Source of the DNA: a virus | Direction: 5' to 3' (one strand) | Virus record (IMG/VR): IMGVR_UViG_3300042894_004439 | Span: 19,175-83,174 of that record | Length of the DNA: 64,000 bases | Shown here: positions 33,698-42,533 of the stretch, piece by piece | Position numbering within the stretch: the stretch's first letter is position 1 | Layout: each line of letters begins with the position of its first letter | The notes under the pieces: model-generated | The model's input: only the letters and a program-made list of their open reading frames with translations | Told to the model about the DNA's origin: nothing | The model's database searches: none | Made by a program: the position numbers and the translations under genes

Positions 33698-36271
33698 ATG
33701 TCACAACCAGTTTGGGTAACACAACCAGGCAGTTTAGGAACAATTCCAGAAGGAGTATTTTACTCTATTCCATTGGTTGCTGTTGCACCTGCTGACACAG
33801 TCTACTATCAAGTGATTGCTGGTGCCTTGCCCACTGGAATGTTTGTGAATGAATCGGGTATACTGGGTGGCAATCCATCTGCGCAGGCCACTGCACAGGG
33901 TGTTCCTGCACCAGTGCCCATTGATATCACCAGCAAATTTGCCGTCAGAGCCTACACCGAAAAAGTTATTGCAGGACGCACTGTGATTGATCGACTAGCA
34001 GATCGAACATTTACTATCACAGTCACAGGCCAAAATACACCAGTGTTTGTGACTCCGCCCGGAACCATTGCAACCTATTACGATGGCACACAAGTTAGTG
34101 ATCTACAGGTGCAAGTGTTTACTCCAGATATCTATGCTGAGGAAGTGGTAACACTGATCAGTGGATCTCTCCCTCCTGGGTTAACCATATCAACATCTGG
34201 AATCATTTCCGGATATGTTGGTGAAAACACCACTGTTACTCCTACTCCAACGGAGACCAATTATCCGTTTACTCTCAGAGTCACCAATGGCGTAGCCGGT
34301 GATGTGCGAGCGTTTAATATTCTTGTTTATGCTCGCTCTGCAATGACAGCAGACAACACAGTAATCACTGCAGACAATACCTTTATAACTGCAGATGTTA
34401 GCCCACAAATTCCGCCAATTATACTAACACCCACTGGATCCATTGGCACAACAAGAAGCAACAATTTCTACACATTTCAATTCACAGGTGTTGATTTCAA
34501 TGATCAAGCATTTCAATTCATAGCTAATACTACTCCAACAGGGTTGACTCTGGATCCTAATTCAGGATGGTTGTACGGATATATTCCACCATTGGGCTTG
34601 GCATCCATAACATACCCGTTTTCAGTCAGAGTTTACGAAACTGCCAACCCAGATGTTATCAGTAATCCTTATAATTACAGTTTAACTGTGACTGGGCCGT
34701 TAAGCGGCGAAGTCACTTGGTTAACACCTAGTAATTTAGGCACAATAGACAATGGTACAACCAGTACACTTTATGTGGCAGCAATCAGTGCATCTGGATT
34801 GAGTCTGCAGTATCAACTGGTGTCGGGCAGCGCCAGCAGATTACCACAAGGTCTTGAATTGTTAACATCAGGCGACATAGCCGGACGTGTGAGTTTTGAT
34901 ACATTTGCTCTGGATGGTGGTACCACTACATTTGATGTTACAACTAATCCATTGTACAATACTGTTATAAATCCTGCAACCAGTACCACCGAAACAACAT
35001 TTGATCTTAGCTGTACATTTACAGTCAATGCCTTCAGTGTCAATGGTGTAGTGAATGCCACGCAGACATTTACCATAACAGTGATACGCCAATTCAATGA
35101 ACCTTTTGACAATCTGTACATACAGGCCATGCCTCCGCAGAATGACCGAACATTTGTAAACACATTCTTACAAAATTCCACTATATTCCCACCAAGTTCT
35201 ATTTACAGATACAATGATCCCAACTTTGGTGTTGCACGTAATATTTTTTATTATCATGCCTATGGGCTAACTGCAGCCACGCTAGATGACTATGTGTCCA
35301 GTTTGAATTTGAATCACTATTGGAAAAATTTAGTTCTAGGCAGCATACAAACTGCACAGGCTTTGGATGACAATGGAAACATTTTATACGAAATAGTTTA
35401 TAGTAAGATCATTGACGATCTTGTGAACAATCAAGGCCAAAGTGTGGGCAAAGAAGTTACACTGGCATACCCTGTACAGGGTGCAGACAGCACAGAAATT
35501 ACCACAGTGTATCCCAACAGCTTGGTCAACATGCGAACCCAGGTTATTGATGTTGTTGGACAAGTCAGTAATGTACTACCTCGTTGGATGGTCAGCAAAC
35601 AAACAAACGGCCAGGTACTGGGTTTTATTCCTGCCTGGGTAATTGCCTACTGTAAACCCGGACAAAGCGGACAGATTGCCTACAATATTAAAACTGCCAT
35701 TGGTGATGCACTTAATGTGGTTGATTACCAAGTTGATAGATACGAGTTAGATAATTTATTAACTAAAAATTGGAATAGAGAAGAACAACAATGGATTCCA
35801 ACACCACCAAGTTGGGTAAGTTTTGATGTACAATGCCACTATCAATTGCCAGTGCCAAATGATTCCAGTTTGATATTTACAGGCGGAATAAATTATGCCG
35901 TCGGAGACCGCATACGTATCCTGGGTAGCCAGATTGGCGGAGTCAATGGTGTGTATAACCCTGATCTAGATGAATATGGCAACAATGTAATAATCACCGT
36001 GGAACAAGTGGACGAATTCGGTACCATACAACAAGCCCGTGCCCAGGGTCTAGCACCGTTGAATTCCGCAGGAGAACTTTTTTACAATATTGTAGGCACA
36101 AACATCACAGGTACAGGTACAGGTGCAACTTGGGATATAGAAACAGTGCCAGGCGTGGCCACCACGTTTGACGGCAATAGCATGCAGTTTACTGCACCAG
36201 TAGATATGTATTCAAACACTCAAGCCTACGATAAATACCTTGTATTCCCCAAACGGAACATTTTAGAATAA
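33698..36271 (+). CDS. Virion structural protein with Ig/cadherin-like repeats
   Basis: 857 residues from ATG 33698 (a TTG at 33689 is also open). Repeats of about 100 residues with SLGTIPEG/GSIGTTRSNN/NLGTIDNGT openings and 'LPxGLxLxxSGxIxG' cores are typical of He_PIG-type putative Ig domains. The second half is a non-repetitive domain with many aromatic residues. Located between the fibre and a conserved T4-like structural gene, so a baseplate- or fibre-associated protein is likely. Confidence 0.8.
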   Translation: MSQPVWVTQPGSLGTIPEGVFYSIPLVAVAPADTVYYQVIAGALPTGMFVNESGILGGNPSAQATAQGVPAPVPIDITSKFAVRAYTEKVIAGRTVIDRLADRTFTITVTGQNTPVFVTPPGTIATYYDGTQVSDLQVQVFTPDIYAEEVVTLISGSLPPGLTISTSGIISGYVGENTTVTPTPTETNYPFTLRVTNGVAGDVRAFNILVYARSAMTADNTVITADNTFITADVSPQIPPIILTPTGSIGTTRSNNFYTFQFTGVDFNDQAFQFIANTTPTGLTLDPNSGWLYGYIPPLGLASITYPFSVRVYETANPDVISNPYNYSLTVTGPLSGEVTWLTPSNLGTIDNGTTSTLYVAAISASGLSLQYQLVSGSASRLPQGLELLTSGDIAGRVSFDTFALDGGTTTFDVTTNPLYNTVINPATSTTETTFDLSCTFTVNAFSVNGVVNATQTFTITVIRQFNEPFDNLYIQAMPPQNDRTFVNTFLQNSTIFPPSSIYRYNDPNFGVARNIFYYHAYGLTAATLDDYVSSLNLNHYWKNLVLGSIQTAQALDDNGNILYEIVYSKIIDDLVNNQGQSVGKEVTLAYPVQGADSTEITTVYPNSLVNMRTQVIDVVGQVSNVLPRWMVSKQTNGQVLGFIPAWVIAYCKPGQSGQIAYNIKTAIGDALNVVDYQVDRYELDNLLTKNWNREEQQWIPTPPSWVSFDVQCHYQLPVPNDSSLIFTGGINYAVGDRIRILGSQIGGVNGVYNPDLDEYGNNVIITVEQVDEFGTIQQARAQGLAPLNSAGELFYNIVGTNITGTGTGATWDIETVPGVATTFDGNSMQFTAPVDMYSNTQAYDKYLVFPKRNILE

Positions 36272-36283
36272 ACAGGACACATT

Positions 36284-37177
36284 ATGACCAGTGCAATTAA
36301 CCCAAACAACATCGACGGCGCTTATCCAGTGGCCGGACAGGACAACAACAGTCAAGGTTTTCGTGACAACTTCACCAACACTTCGACTAATTTTCAATAT
36401 GCAGCCAATGAAATAACTGCGTTACAAAATAATTCTGTGCTAACAACAGACCTTGCAACCAGTACTCAACCTGTGTTTAATAACTTGTTGGCTAGCACAA
36501 TAAGCAATGGCTTTTTGCAAAATATGTACACACCATTGGTTGCATTGGGTACCCTCAGCGGCGCAGTGACCATGAACTATGCACTTGGGTCGTTTCAAAC
36601 GCTGACCACCAGTGGTGCAATAACATTGGGATTCAGCAATTTTCCAGCTGCTGCTAAAGTTGCAACCATGGCACTGCAAATTACTATTGTCAGTACCGCA
36701 CATACACTACAATTACCTGCTGCGGTCACAGTTAATAATGCCGGTATACAAGGCATCAATACGTCCACCAACATCATAACGTTTGCTGCAGTAGGAACAT
36801 ATGTTTTCCAATTTACCACTAGCAATGGTGGTTCAACTGTGTCTGTTGCCCAGGCCAATGAACAGATCACACCTTTTAACAATAGCTCAGAAGATCTGGC
36901 TCCAAGCACAGGTGCAAGCCTGGCCACTACTGCAAGTTATTTTACCACTGCAGGCACTGAAGCAGCAACATTGGCAGCAGGCGTTGCAGGACAAATCAAA
37001 ACTTTTAGTGCAGTGGATATCACTGCTGGCAACATGGTCATTACTGTGACCAATGCAGGGTGGAAATCGTCTGGAACTGGTACAATCACATTCAGCACAA
37101 GAGGATCTGGGTGTACCTTGCAGTATGTCAACTCCAAATGGTTCTGTATTGGCAATAACGGTGCAGCGTTTGCTTAA
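36284..37177 (+). CDS. Conserved T4-like structural protein
   Basis: 297 residues. N-terminus INPNNIDGAYPVAGQDNN followed by SQGFRDNF is one I associate with tail/fibre proteins of T4-like cyanophages. The rest is beta-rich, with several TTSGAITLGF-like strands and a C-terminal QYVNSKWFCIGNNGA. It follows the Ig-like protein by 12 bases. Confidence 0.8.
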   Translation: MTSAINPNNIDGAYPVAGQDNNSQGFRDNFTNTSTNFQYAANEITALQNNSVLTTDLATSTQPVFNNLLASTISNGFLQNMYTPLVALGTLSGAVTMNYALGSFQTLTTSGAITLGFSNFPAAAKVATMALQITIVSTAHTLQLPAAVTVNNAGIQGINTSTNIITFAAVGTYVFQFTTSNGGSTVSVAQANEQITPFNNSSEDLAPSTGASLATTASYFTTAGTEAATLAAGVAGQIKTFSAVDITAGNMVITVTNAGWKSSGTGTITFSTRGSGCTLQYVNSKWFCIGNNGAAFA

Positions 37178-37185
37178 CCAAACCC

Positions 37186-37202
37186 GTTGACTAACAGTCA
37201 AC
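37186..37202 (+). repeat. Perfect inverted repeat over a -35 box
   Basis: GTTGACT-AAC-AGTCAAC: seven-base arms, three-base spacer, with the promoter's TTGACT lying in the left arm. Could be an operator or chance. Confidence 0.5.
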
Positions 37203-37215
37203 ACTGTTGTACAAT
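37187..37215 (+). promoter_or_regulatory. Sigma-70 promoter
   Basis: TTGACT (37187-37192), 17-base spacer, TACAAT (37210-37215). ATG follows after six bases, so the mRNA should be leaderless. Confidence 0.8.
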
Positions 37216-37221
37216 TAGTAG

Positions 37222-37443
37222 ATGGAACATCCGTTAATCTCTAATTTAAATGATCTAACAGAAGAACAACTGTTAGAAAAAATTACCGAACTACAGAAAA
37301 AATTAAGCATTGCTTATCGCACAGGCAATGCTGATCTTTGCAATCAAATACGCATGGCCATTGAAAGTTTTCAAACCAAATATCAAGATAAAATACGGCG
37401 AGATGACAACAACAACTTTGACGAAATAATCAACATTTCATGA
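37222..37443 (+). CDS. Conserved T4-like hypothetical protein
   Basis: 73 residues, helical, acidic C-terminus. MEHPLISNLNDLTEEQLLEK and GNADLCNQIRMAIESF are a pattern I associate with T4-like phages of aquatic bacteria. Function unknown. The ATG lies six bases after a -10 box. It overlaps the next gene by four bases. Confidence 0.7.
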   Translation: MEHPLISNLNDLTEEQLLEKITELQKKLSIAYRTGNADLCNQIRMAIESFQTKYQDKIRRDDNNNFDEIINIS

Positions 37444-38045
37444 ACGCAAGAATTTCAACAGATCTCCATTTCATTGCCGGAGTGTATTACGACGGAGTCC
37501 TGCAGATGAATTCCTACATACTAAAACTCTGGATGATGACTTGCACTGCTGACGCCGAAAGTCATAACATAGCATTTGAGCGAATAAAATATTTTGTGTA
37601 CAATCAACTTGACAGTTCAATTTTGATCAACAGTGAGCACCAAGAACAGTGTGAAAAATTTGTTGCAGCAGGACTAAAAGTAACCACAATGCCCACAGAA
37701 CCAGTTGATCAATTGGTGGGGATTATGTTATACTACAAGCTCAACTCCATAATGGAAGGTCGAATAACTGTGGCAGAAACTGAAATAAGCAGTACTCTAG
37801 GCGATGCTATGGTTTATCTACATAATGAAATAGAAAATCTAGAAATAGACAATCAGCCAGATTGGTGGAAATCTGCAGACCTTGATCACTGTGACACTGA
37901 TCTACTAGACACTGACAAAATAGTATCAATGCCACATTTGCAATCATGGAAAAAATTAGATCTAGATTGGCCTGCCACTGTGGATCAAAACACAGTTGGA
38001 AACACTGTGGTATTTGCAGATTTTAGCAAGAATGATACAGAATAA
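37440..38045 (+). CDS. Conserved T4-like hypothetical protein
   Basis: 201 residues. N-terminus RISTDLHFIAGVYYDGVLQM with SYILKLWMMTCTADAESHN resembles a protein conserved in T4-like phages. No catalytic motif. Helical middle, acidic end. Overlaps the downstream PolIII-like gene by 14 bases. Confidence 0.68.
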   Translation: MNARISTDLHFIAGVYYDGVLQMNSYILKLWMMTCTADAESHNIAFERIKYFVYNQLDSSILINSEHQEQCEKFVAAGLKVTTMPTEPVDQLVGIMLYYKLNSIMEGRITVAETEISSTLGDAMVYLHNEIENLEIDNQPDWWKSADLDHCDTDLLDTDKIVSMPHLQSWKKLDLDWPATVDQNTVGNTVVFADFSKNDTE

Positions 38046-38556
38046 ATTTGGTGAAATGATATTTGATGAAACAGACATATGTGATCTGTTGATGCAAGGA
38101 CGTGATTTTAAAAGTCTCAAAGGTATGTTGGTTGATAGTTCAGTGGATATTGAAAAAATAGTAAGTTTTGTTGAAAATTTTCCAGACACTTTAGTTCATT
38201 ATAAATTTGATAGTGAAAACAGTACAGCAGTTCCGGACTGGGATAGGGTTCAACAACAGACTTGGTTCATGCCTGATGAATATCGTCAGTTAGATATTGC
38301 TCAATTTGTGTTAGATCTGTGCACCGGCGAGTCAGAGCTACAACGATGTGGAGAAGAATTGTTGTTGTATCAAGAACGCAGTTTATTTCCTTTGTTACAG
38401 TATCTAAAATATCTAGTGGATGTTATGACTCAAAATCAAGTGATCTGGGGAGTTGGCAGAGGATCCAGCGTGGCCAGTTTTGTATTGTACAAATTAAAGG
38501 TTCATCGCATTGACAGTTTGTACTATAATTTAGATGTATGCGAATTTTTGCGTTAA
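38032..38556 (+). CDS. PolIII-alpha-like fragment protein
   Basis: 174 residues from ATG 38032. Near the C-terminus, IWGVGRGSSVASFVLYKLKV followed by HRIDSLYY matches the conserved GRGSgvgSlv-Y-lgit-vDPl block of DNA polymerase III alpha (DnaE). The rest of the polymerase is absent. Proteins of this size with only this block occur in T4-like aquatic phages. A DNA- or nucleotide-binding role is possible; it is not a full polymerase. Confidence 0.65.
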   Translation: MIQNKFGEMIFDETDICDLLMQGRDFKSLKGMLVDSSVDIEKIVSFVENFPDTLVHYKFDSENSTAVPDWDRVQQQTWFMPDEYRQLDIAQFVLDLCTGESELQRCGEELLLYQERSLFPLLQYLKYLVDVMTQNQVIWGVGRGSSVASFVLYKLKVHRIDSLYYNLDVCEFLR

Positions 38557-38559
38557 ATA
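38554..38559 (+). promoter_or_regulatory. T4-late-type promoter element
   Basis: CGTTAAATATG; the core ends 24 bases upstream of ATG 38584, with an AAAGGAAA ribosome binding site between. Confidence 0.5.
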
Positions 38560-38583
38560 TGCAATCGTTTAAAGGAAATAATT

Positions 38584-39057
38584 ATGACCAATAGAACTTA
38601 TAAAACAGCCCAAGGAAAAACAGTTGATTTGGGTCAACTTATATTAAAAAATGAAACTGTTAGGGCAGTGGGCAACATGAATGTCAATGCACGTGGCGAT
38701 CTATTAGACAGTTCAAATCGAGTTATTGATTCTAAAAATCAACAAATACAACGCCAACATCAACAACAAATTGTCAACAATGTGTCTGACCGAACTGTGC
38801 ATACCAGTAATGTACATGCTAGACGAGCCAGAAAAGCCGCGCAACAAGATACGCCCACAGTTGATACTGACCTTGAAGATGCACCAGTGGACATTGTGCC
38901 CGAGATAACACCTGAGCCCGTGGATACAACTCCAGTTGATACTGCACCCGGCGGTGGACTGGCAGCAGCCATTGCTCGATCAAGAACAGTGGTACAAGAA
39001 AAAGAAAAAACACCAAGAGAAATCAAACAATTCAAACCCGGAGTAAACAGAATTTAA
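38584..39057 (+). CDS. Conserved T4-like protein, probably virion-associated
   Basis: 157 residues. N-terminus TYKTAQGKTVDLGQLILKNE and AVGNMNVNARGDLLDSSNR is one I associate with T4-like cyanophages. A Gln/Asn-rich linker and an acidic Pro/Thr/Val-rich stretch follow, then a basic tail ending KPGVNRI. Late-type promoter upstream. Possibly a head or scaffold-related protein; unproven. Confidence 0.7.
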   Translation: MTNRTYKTAQGKTVDLGQLILKNETVRAVGNMNVNARGDLLDSSNRVIDSKNQQIQRQHQQQIVNNVSDRTVHTSNVHARRARKAAQQDTPTVDTDLEDAPVDIVPEITPEPVDTTPVDTAPGGGLAAAIARSRTVVQEKEKTPREIKQFKPGVNRI

Positions 39058-39059
39058 CC

Positions 39060-39446
39060 ATGACAAAACTAGCATTTGCGCCGCACCGATTTAACAAATC
39101 ACAAATACATCCATTGAACAACAGTGTCATAGTGTCTGACATGTTGTTTGATCAACGCATCACAAGTGGAGGAATTATCCTACCCAATGATAACGGCACA
39201 GGATCTGGTATTCGTCCACGCTGGGGTCAGGTGTATGCCATTGGTCCAGATCAACTGGATGTCAAAATAGGACAATGGATCTGTGTAGCGCACGGTCGCT
39301 GGACTCGAGGTATTGATATTGAGGATGAAGATGGAAAGAAAACTCTGCGCAGAATTGACCCTGACGATATCTTAATGGTGTCTGACACTTTTGTGGAAGA
39401 CGATACCATGAGTGATGCAGTCAACGTGACCAAGAAAGAACGCTAA
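39060..39446 (+). CDS. GroES-like co-chaperonin (gp31-type)
   Basis: 128 residues. PLNNSVIVSDMLFDQRITSG with GGIILPND forms the start and mobile-loop region, then GIRPRWGQVYAIGPDQ, VKIGQWICVAHGRW and RIDPDDILMV, matching the GroES barrel. It would cap host GroEL to fold phage proteins, as T4 gp31 does for the capsid protein. Larger than GroES (about 97). Follows the previous gene by two bases. Confidence 0.88.
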   Translation: MTKLAFAPHRFNKSQIHPLNNSVIVSDMLFDQRITSGGIILPNDNGTGSGIRPRWGQVYAIGPDQLDVKIGQWICVAHGRWTRGIDIEDEDGKKTLRRIDPDDILMVSDTFVEDDTMSDAVNVTKKER

Positions 39447-39449
39447 CTC

Positions 39450-40532
39450 ATGTATGCCAATGGCATAGAAAAAGTCGAAATAGAACTGACCACACGATGT
39501 AATGCATCATGTCCGCAATGTTCAAGAAATTATTTCGGAGGAAAAGTTTGGCCAACGCTACCAATTGTTGATTTAAAATTAAGTGTTTTAAAAGAAAAAC
39601 TTAGTAAATCATTTTTATCAACTTTAAAACAAATTGATTTAATAGGAACCTATGGTGATCCTTGCATACACAAAGATTTAATAGCCATTGTAACATGGAT
39701 ACATGAATCCACAGATGCCAAAATAGTTATCAGTACCAATGGTAGTTTGCGCAGCACTGATTGGTGGCACAAGCTTGGCAGTACACTGCGATCGCAAGAT
39801 CGTGTGCTGTTTGGAATTGACGGACTAGAAGACACTAATCATTTGTATAGAAAAGGTACTAACTTTAAAAAAATTATTGCCAATATGACTGCATTTAATA
39901 ATGCAGGTGGAAAAAGCATTTGGAGCTATGTTGTATTTCAACACAACGAGCATCAAATTGACAAGGCAAAAAAACTAAGTGAGGAATTGAATTGTTATGG
40001 TTTTGCAGTAAAACCCACCAACAGATTTGTAAACAAACAACACAACTTAATTGAAAATTTTCCAGTTGTAAATAAAAATGGAAAAACAATTTATTGGTTG
40101 CAACCTCCTACAAATACTGCATATATTAATCCAGGTTACAAAAAGTATAAAGGACTCAACGAAGGTCCTGGTGATTACAATAACTATTTAAAAAATACTC
40201 AAATTGATTGTTTTGGAGTAAAAATTAAATATGTTGTAATTTCTGCCGAAGGATATGTTTTTCCGTGTGGATGGTTGCAGGACAGACTGTATGGATATGA
40301 AGCAGAATCGCACCCTGACAGGCAACGGTTACTTGATCTAATAGAAAAATCGGGCGGGTTTGACAGTATTAATATACGTTACAAATCTGTAACTGAAATT
40401 CTTGCTGGTGATTTTTTTAAAAGTATTAAAGATTCATGGACCAATGAATATCGTCTTGATAGATGTGCCAATCAATGCGGTGCACACAATTTATTTGGTG
40501 CATCTTATAATAATATTAAAGAACTGTTATGA
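39450..40532 (+). CDS. Radical SAM/SPASM-type protein
   Basis: 360 residues. Cluster motif CNASCPQC (C17, C21, C24) followed by GTYGDPCIH and STNGSLR, typical of the radical SAM barrel. C-terminal Cys-rich region (CFGVKIK, FPCGWLQ, CANQCGAH) fits an auxiliary Fe-S cluster (SPASM/twitch). Such enzymes modify peptides or sugars. It overlaps the SDR-like gene by four bases, so the pair probably act in one pathway. Fe-S supply could come from the phage ErpA. Confidence 0.85.
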   Translation: MYANGIEKVEIELTTRCNASCPQCSRNYFGGKVWPTLPIVDLKLSVLKEKLSKSFLSTLKQIDLIGTYGDPCIHKDLIAIVTWIHESTDAKIVISTNGSLRSTDWWHKLGSTLRSQDRVLFGIDGLEDTNHLYRKGTNFKKIIANMTAFNNAGGKSIWSYVVFQHNEHQIDKAKKLSEELNCYGFAVKPTNRFVNKQHNLIENFPVVNKNGKTIYWLQPPTNTAYINPGYKKYKGLNEGPGDYNNYLKNTQIDCFGVKIKYVVISAEGYVFPCGWLQDRLYGYEAESHPDRQRLLDLIEKSGGFDSINIRYKSVTEILAGDFFKSIKDSWTNEYRLDRCANQCGAHNLFGASYNNIKELL

Positions 40533-41071
40533 CTACAGTAGCACTGGTAGGCGGTGGCGATTTGGCCGACGTTTTTTGTGAAAAAAATAAAAACAACTAC
40601 AAGATTAAAATTTATACACATAGCAATTTTGACATAACTGATCAAGATAATTGCAACGCACTGGTTGATCAGCTGTTAGATTTCCATGCAATTGTTATCA
40701 CAGCAGGATACATGGGCAATGATATATGGAAAATGTGGCTAACCAACACAGTAGGACCGTCGTATATAATTAATAAATTGATTGAAAAAAATTATAGTGG
40801 ACATGTTATAGTGATATCGAGCAATGCGGGAAACTGGACCAGTTGGCCAGATATTGATCTTACTAGATTATCCTATAATAATACAAAAAATGCAATAAGC
40901 AATTTTGTACACGGAGTAAAACAAAAAAACTATAAAGGAAAATATTCCGTGATTGAGCCATCAAAATTTAAATCGTCAATGAGTAATTTTCAAGGTCATG
41001 ATATCAACACAATCGTCAATGTGTTGGAATTCATGCTAGCCAATGATACAATTTGGAATGTAAAAATTTAA
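40529..41071 (+). CDS. Short-chain dehydrogenase/reductase-like protein
   Basis: 180 residues, shorter than typical SDRs (about 250). Nucleotide-binding start VALVGGGDLADVF, then VITAGYMGND (NAG-like) and NTVGPSYIINKLI, an SSNAG strand with catalytic Ser, and YNNTKNAI supplying the YxxxK pair. It may reduce a sugar or epimerise a sugar nucleotide. Directly coupled to the radical SAM gene. Confidence 0.78.
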   Translation: MTTVALVGGGDLADVFCEKNKNNYKIKIYTHSNFDITDQDNCNALVDQLLDFHAIVITAGYMGNDIWKMWLTNTVGPSYIINKLIEKNYSGHVIVISSNAGNWTSWPDIDLTRLSYNNTKNAISNFVHGVKQKNYKGKYSVIEPSKFKSSMSNFQGHDINTIVNVLEFMLANDTIWNVKI

Positions 41072-41072
41072 T

Positions 41073-41294
41073 ATGGGATTTCAGAAACCTGATTTGTTTA
41101 AAGCACAGTATGCTATTCAAAAAACTTTGGGCGAAATACATAGCCCCTACAACGATGGATGGACAGCCTCCGGTTGCAAACAAGAACTTTATATGTTAAA
41201 ATGTTGGTTAGAAGATGAATATAATCAACTTCCAAAATTTTCAGGAGAAGAAAAATGGGAACAGGAACGTATAGTAGAGTTATTAAGGAAATAG
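41073..41294 (+). CDS. Hypothetical T4-like protein
   Basis: 73 residues starting one base after the SDR stop. GWTASGCKQELYMLKCWLED and PKFSGEEKWEQER are the notable segments. Located directly before the clamp loader, where T4-like phages carry small conserved genes. Function unknown. Confidence 0.62.
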   Translation: MGFQKPDLFKAQYAIQKTLGEIHSPYNDGWTASGCKQELYMLKCWLEDEYNQLPKFSGEEKWEQERIVELLRK

Positions 41295-41295
41295 T

Positions 41296-42213
41296 ATGAA
41301 AGCGTTATGGACAGAGTTGTATAGGCCCAACACACTAGATGGCTATGTATTTAAAGATACCGCACAACGAGAACAAATAGAAAGTTGGGTACGAGAAGGA
41401 TCAATTCCGCATTTGTTATTTTCTGGTGCGCCTGGCGTAGGAAAAACCACACTGGCTAAAATTTTAATTAATCTACTAGACATTGACACATATGACGTCC
41501 TGGAAATCAATGCCAGTCGAGAAAATTCAGTGGACACAATTCGTGACAAGATCACAGGATTTGTACAGACCATGCCATTTGGCCAATTCAAAGTGGTACT
41601 GTTAGACGAAGCAGATTATATCACACCCAATGGGCAAGCAGCTCTACGCGGAGTCATGGAAACATATCATGCGTCGGCTCGATTCATACTTACTTGCAAT
41701 TACCCTAATCGGGTTATTCCTGCTCTGCACAGTCGGTGTCAAGGATTTCACATTGACAGAATTGATCTCACTGAATTTACTGCTCGTATTGCCACTGTTC
41801 TTGTGGAGGAACATGTGGAGTTTGAGTTAGATACCCTAGACACTTATGTGAGATCAACTTATCCAGATTTGCGTAAATGCTTAAACACCTGTCAGATGAA
41901 TTCTACCACAGGTACATTGATAGCGCCACAAAATACTGGCGTCGGATCACAAGACTGGAAATTGTCAGCAGTAGATTTGTTTAAAACAGGTCGCATACTT
42001 GAAGCTCGAAAGCTCATGTGTGCTAATGCTCGAGCAGAAGAAATGGAAGAAATGTTTCGTTGGTTGTATGACAATTTAGATCTTTGGGGGAAAGACCAAG
42101 AAACACAGGATCAAGCAATTATCATTATTCGTCAAGGATACGTTAATGTTCCATTGGTGGCGGATCAAGAGATAAATTTGAGCGCAACATTATGTGAGTT
42201 GTCAAGACTATGA
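41296..42213 (+). CDS. Sliding-clamp loader ATPase subunit (gp44-like)
   Basis: 305 residues, AAA+ ATPase that opens and loads the replication clamp. Walker A GAPGVGKT (residues 44-51), Walker B LLDEAD (102-107), sensor 1 TCN (133-135), and the SRC arginine finger (146-148). The N-terminal YRPNTLDGYV is the RFC-box opening. Length matches gp44. The small partner subunit gp62 is not obvious next to it. Overlaps the next gene by four bases. Confidence 0.92.
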   Translation: MKALWTELYRPNTLDGYVFKDTAQREQIESWVREGSIPHLLFSGAPGVGKTTLAKILINLLDIDTYDVLEINASRENSVDTIRDKITGFVQTMPFGQFKVVLLDEADYITPNGQAALRGVMETYHASARFILTCNYPNRVIPALHSRCQGFHIDRIDLTEFTARIATVLVEEHVEFELDTLDTYVRSTYPDLRKCLNTCQMNSTTGTLIAPQNTGVGSQDWKLSAVDLFKTGRILEARKLMCANARAEEMEEMFRWLYDNLDLWGKDQETQDQAIIIIRQGYVNVPLVADQEINLSATLCELSRL

Positions 42214-42521
42214 GATATATGATTTTAACTTATTTCAAACAGGCATCTGGTAAAATTGATGAGGTCATGTCGTTGTCTAAACGAATAAAGCCCACAGATT
42301 TACAAACGGCAAGTATCATACTTGACTTTCGTGATCAAGTTGTGCTAAAATGTATGATAGACGGCAAATCAATGCCCCGTGATTGGGACACAATTGTTTC
42401 TTATTATTACGAGCACTACAAATCAATCATGGAACGATTATTTAAGGAAAATGGACATGAACTTAAAATGGAAGAAAAGCCAGTTGAACAAACAACTGGC
42501 AATGCAGTTCCAACAGAATAA
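42210..42521 (+). CDS. Conserved T4-like hypothetical protein next to clamp loader
   Basis: 103 residues (YMILTYFKQASGKIDEVMSL, SIILDFRDQVVLKC, then DWDTIVSYYYEHYK). It resembles a conserved protein near gp44 in T4-like cyanophages. I considered gp62 but the sequence does not fit what I know of it. Acidic C-terminal tail. Confidence 0.65.
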   Translation: MRYMILTYFKQASGKIDEVMSLSKRIKPTDLQTASIILDFRDQVVLKCMIDGKSMPRDWDTIVSYYYEHYKSIMERLFKENGHELKMEEKPVEQTTGNAVPTE

Positions 42522-42533
42522 GTCGATAAGTCG

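Noticed and set aside
42210-42521. Clamp-loader small subunit gp62
   Set aside because: Position next to gp44 is right, but the sequence fits a different conserved hypothetical protein of T4-like aquatic phages.
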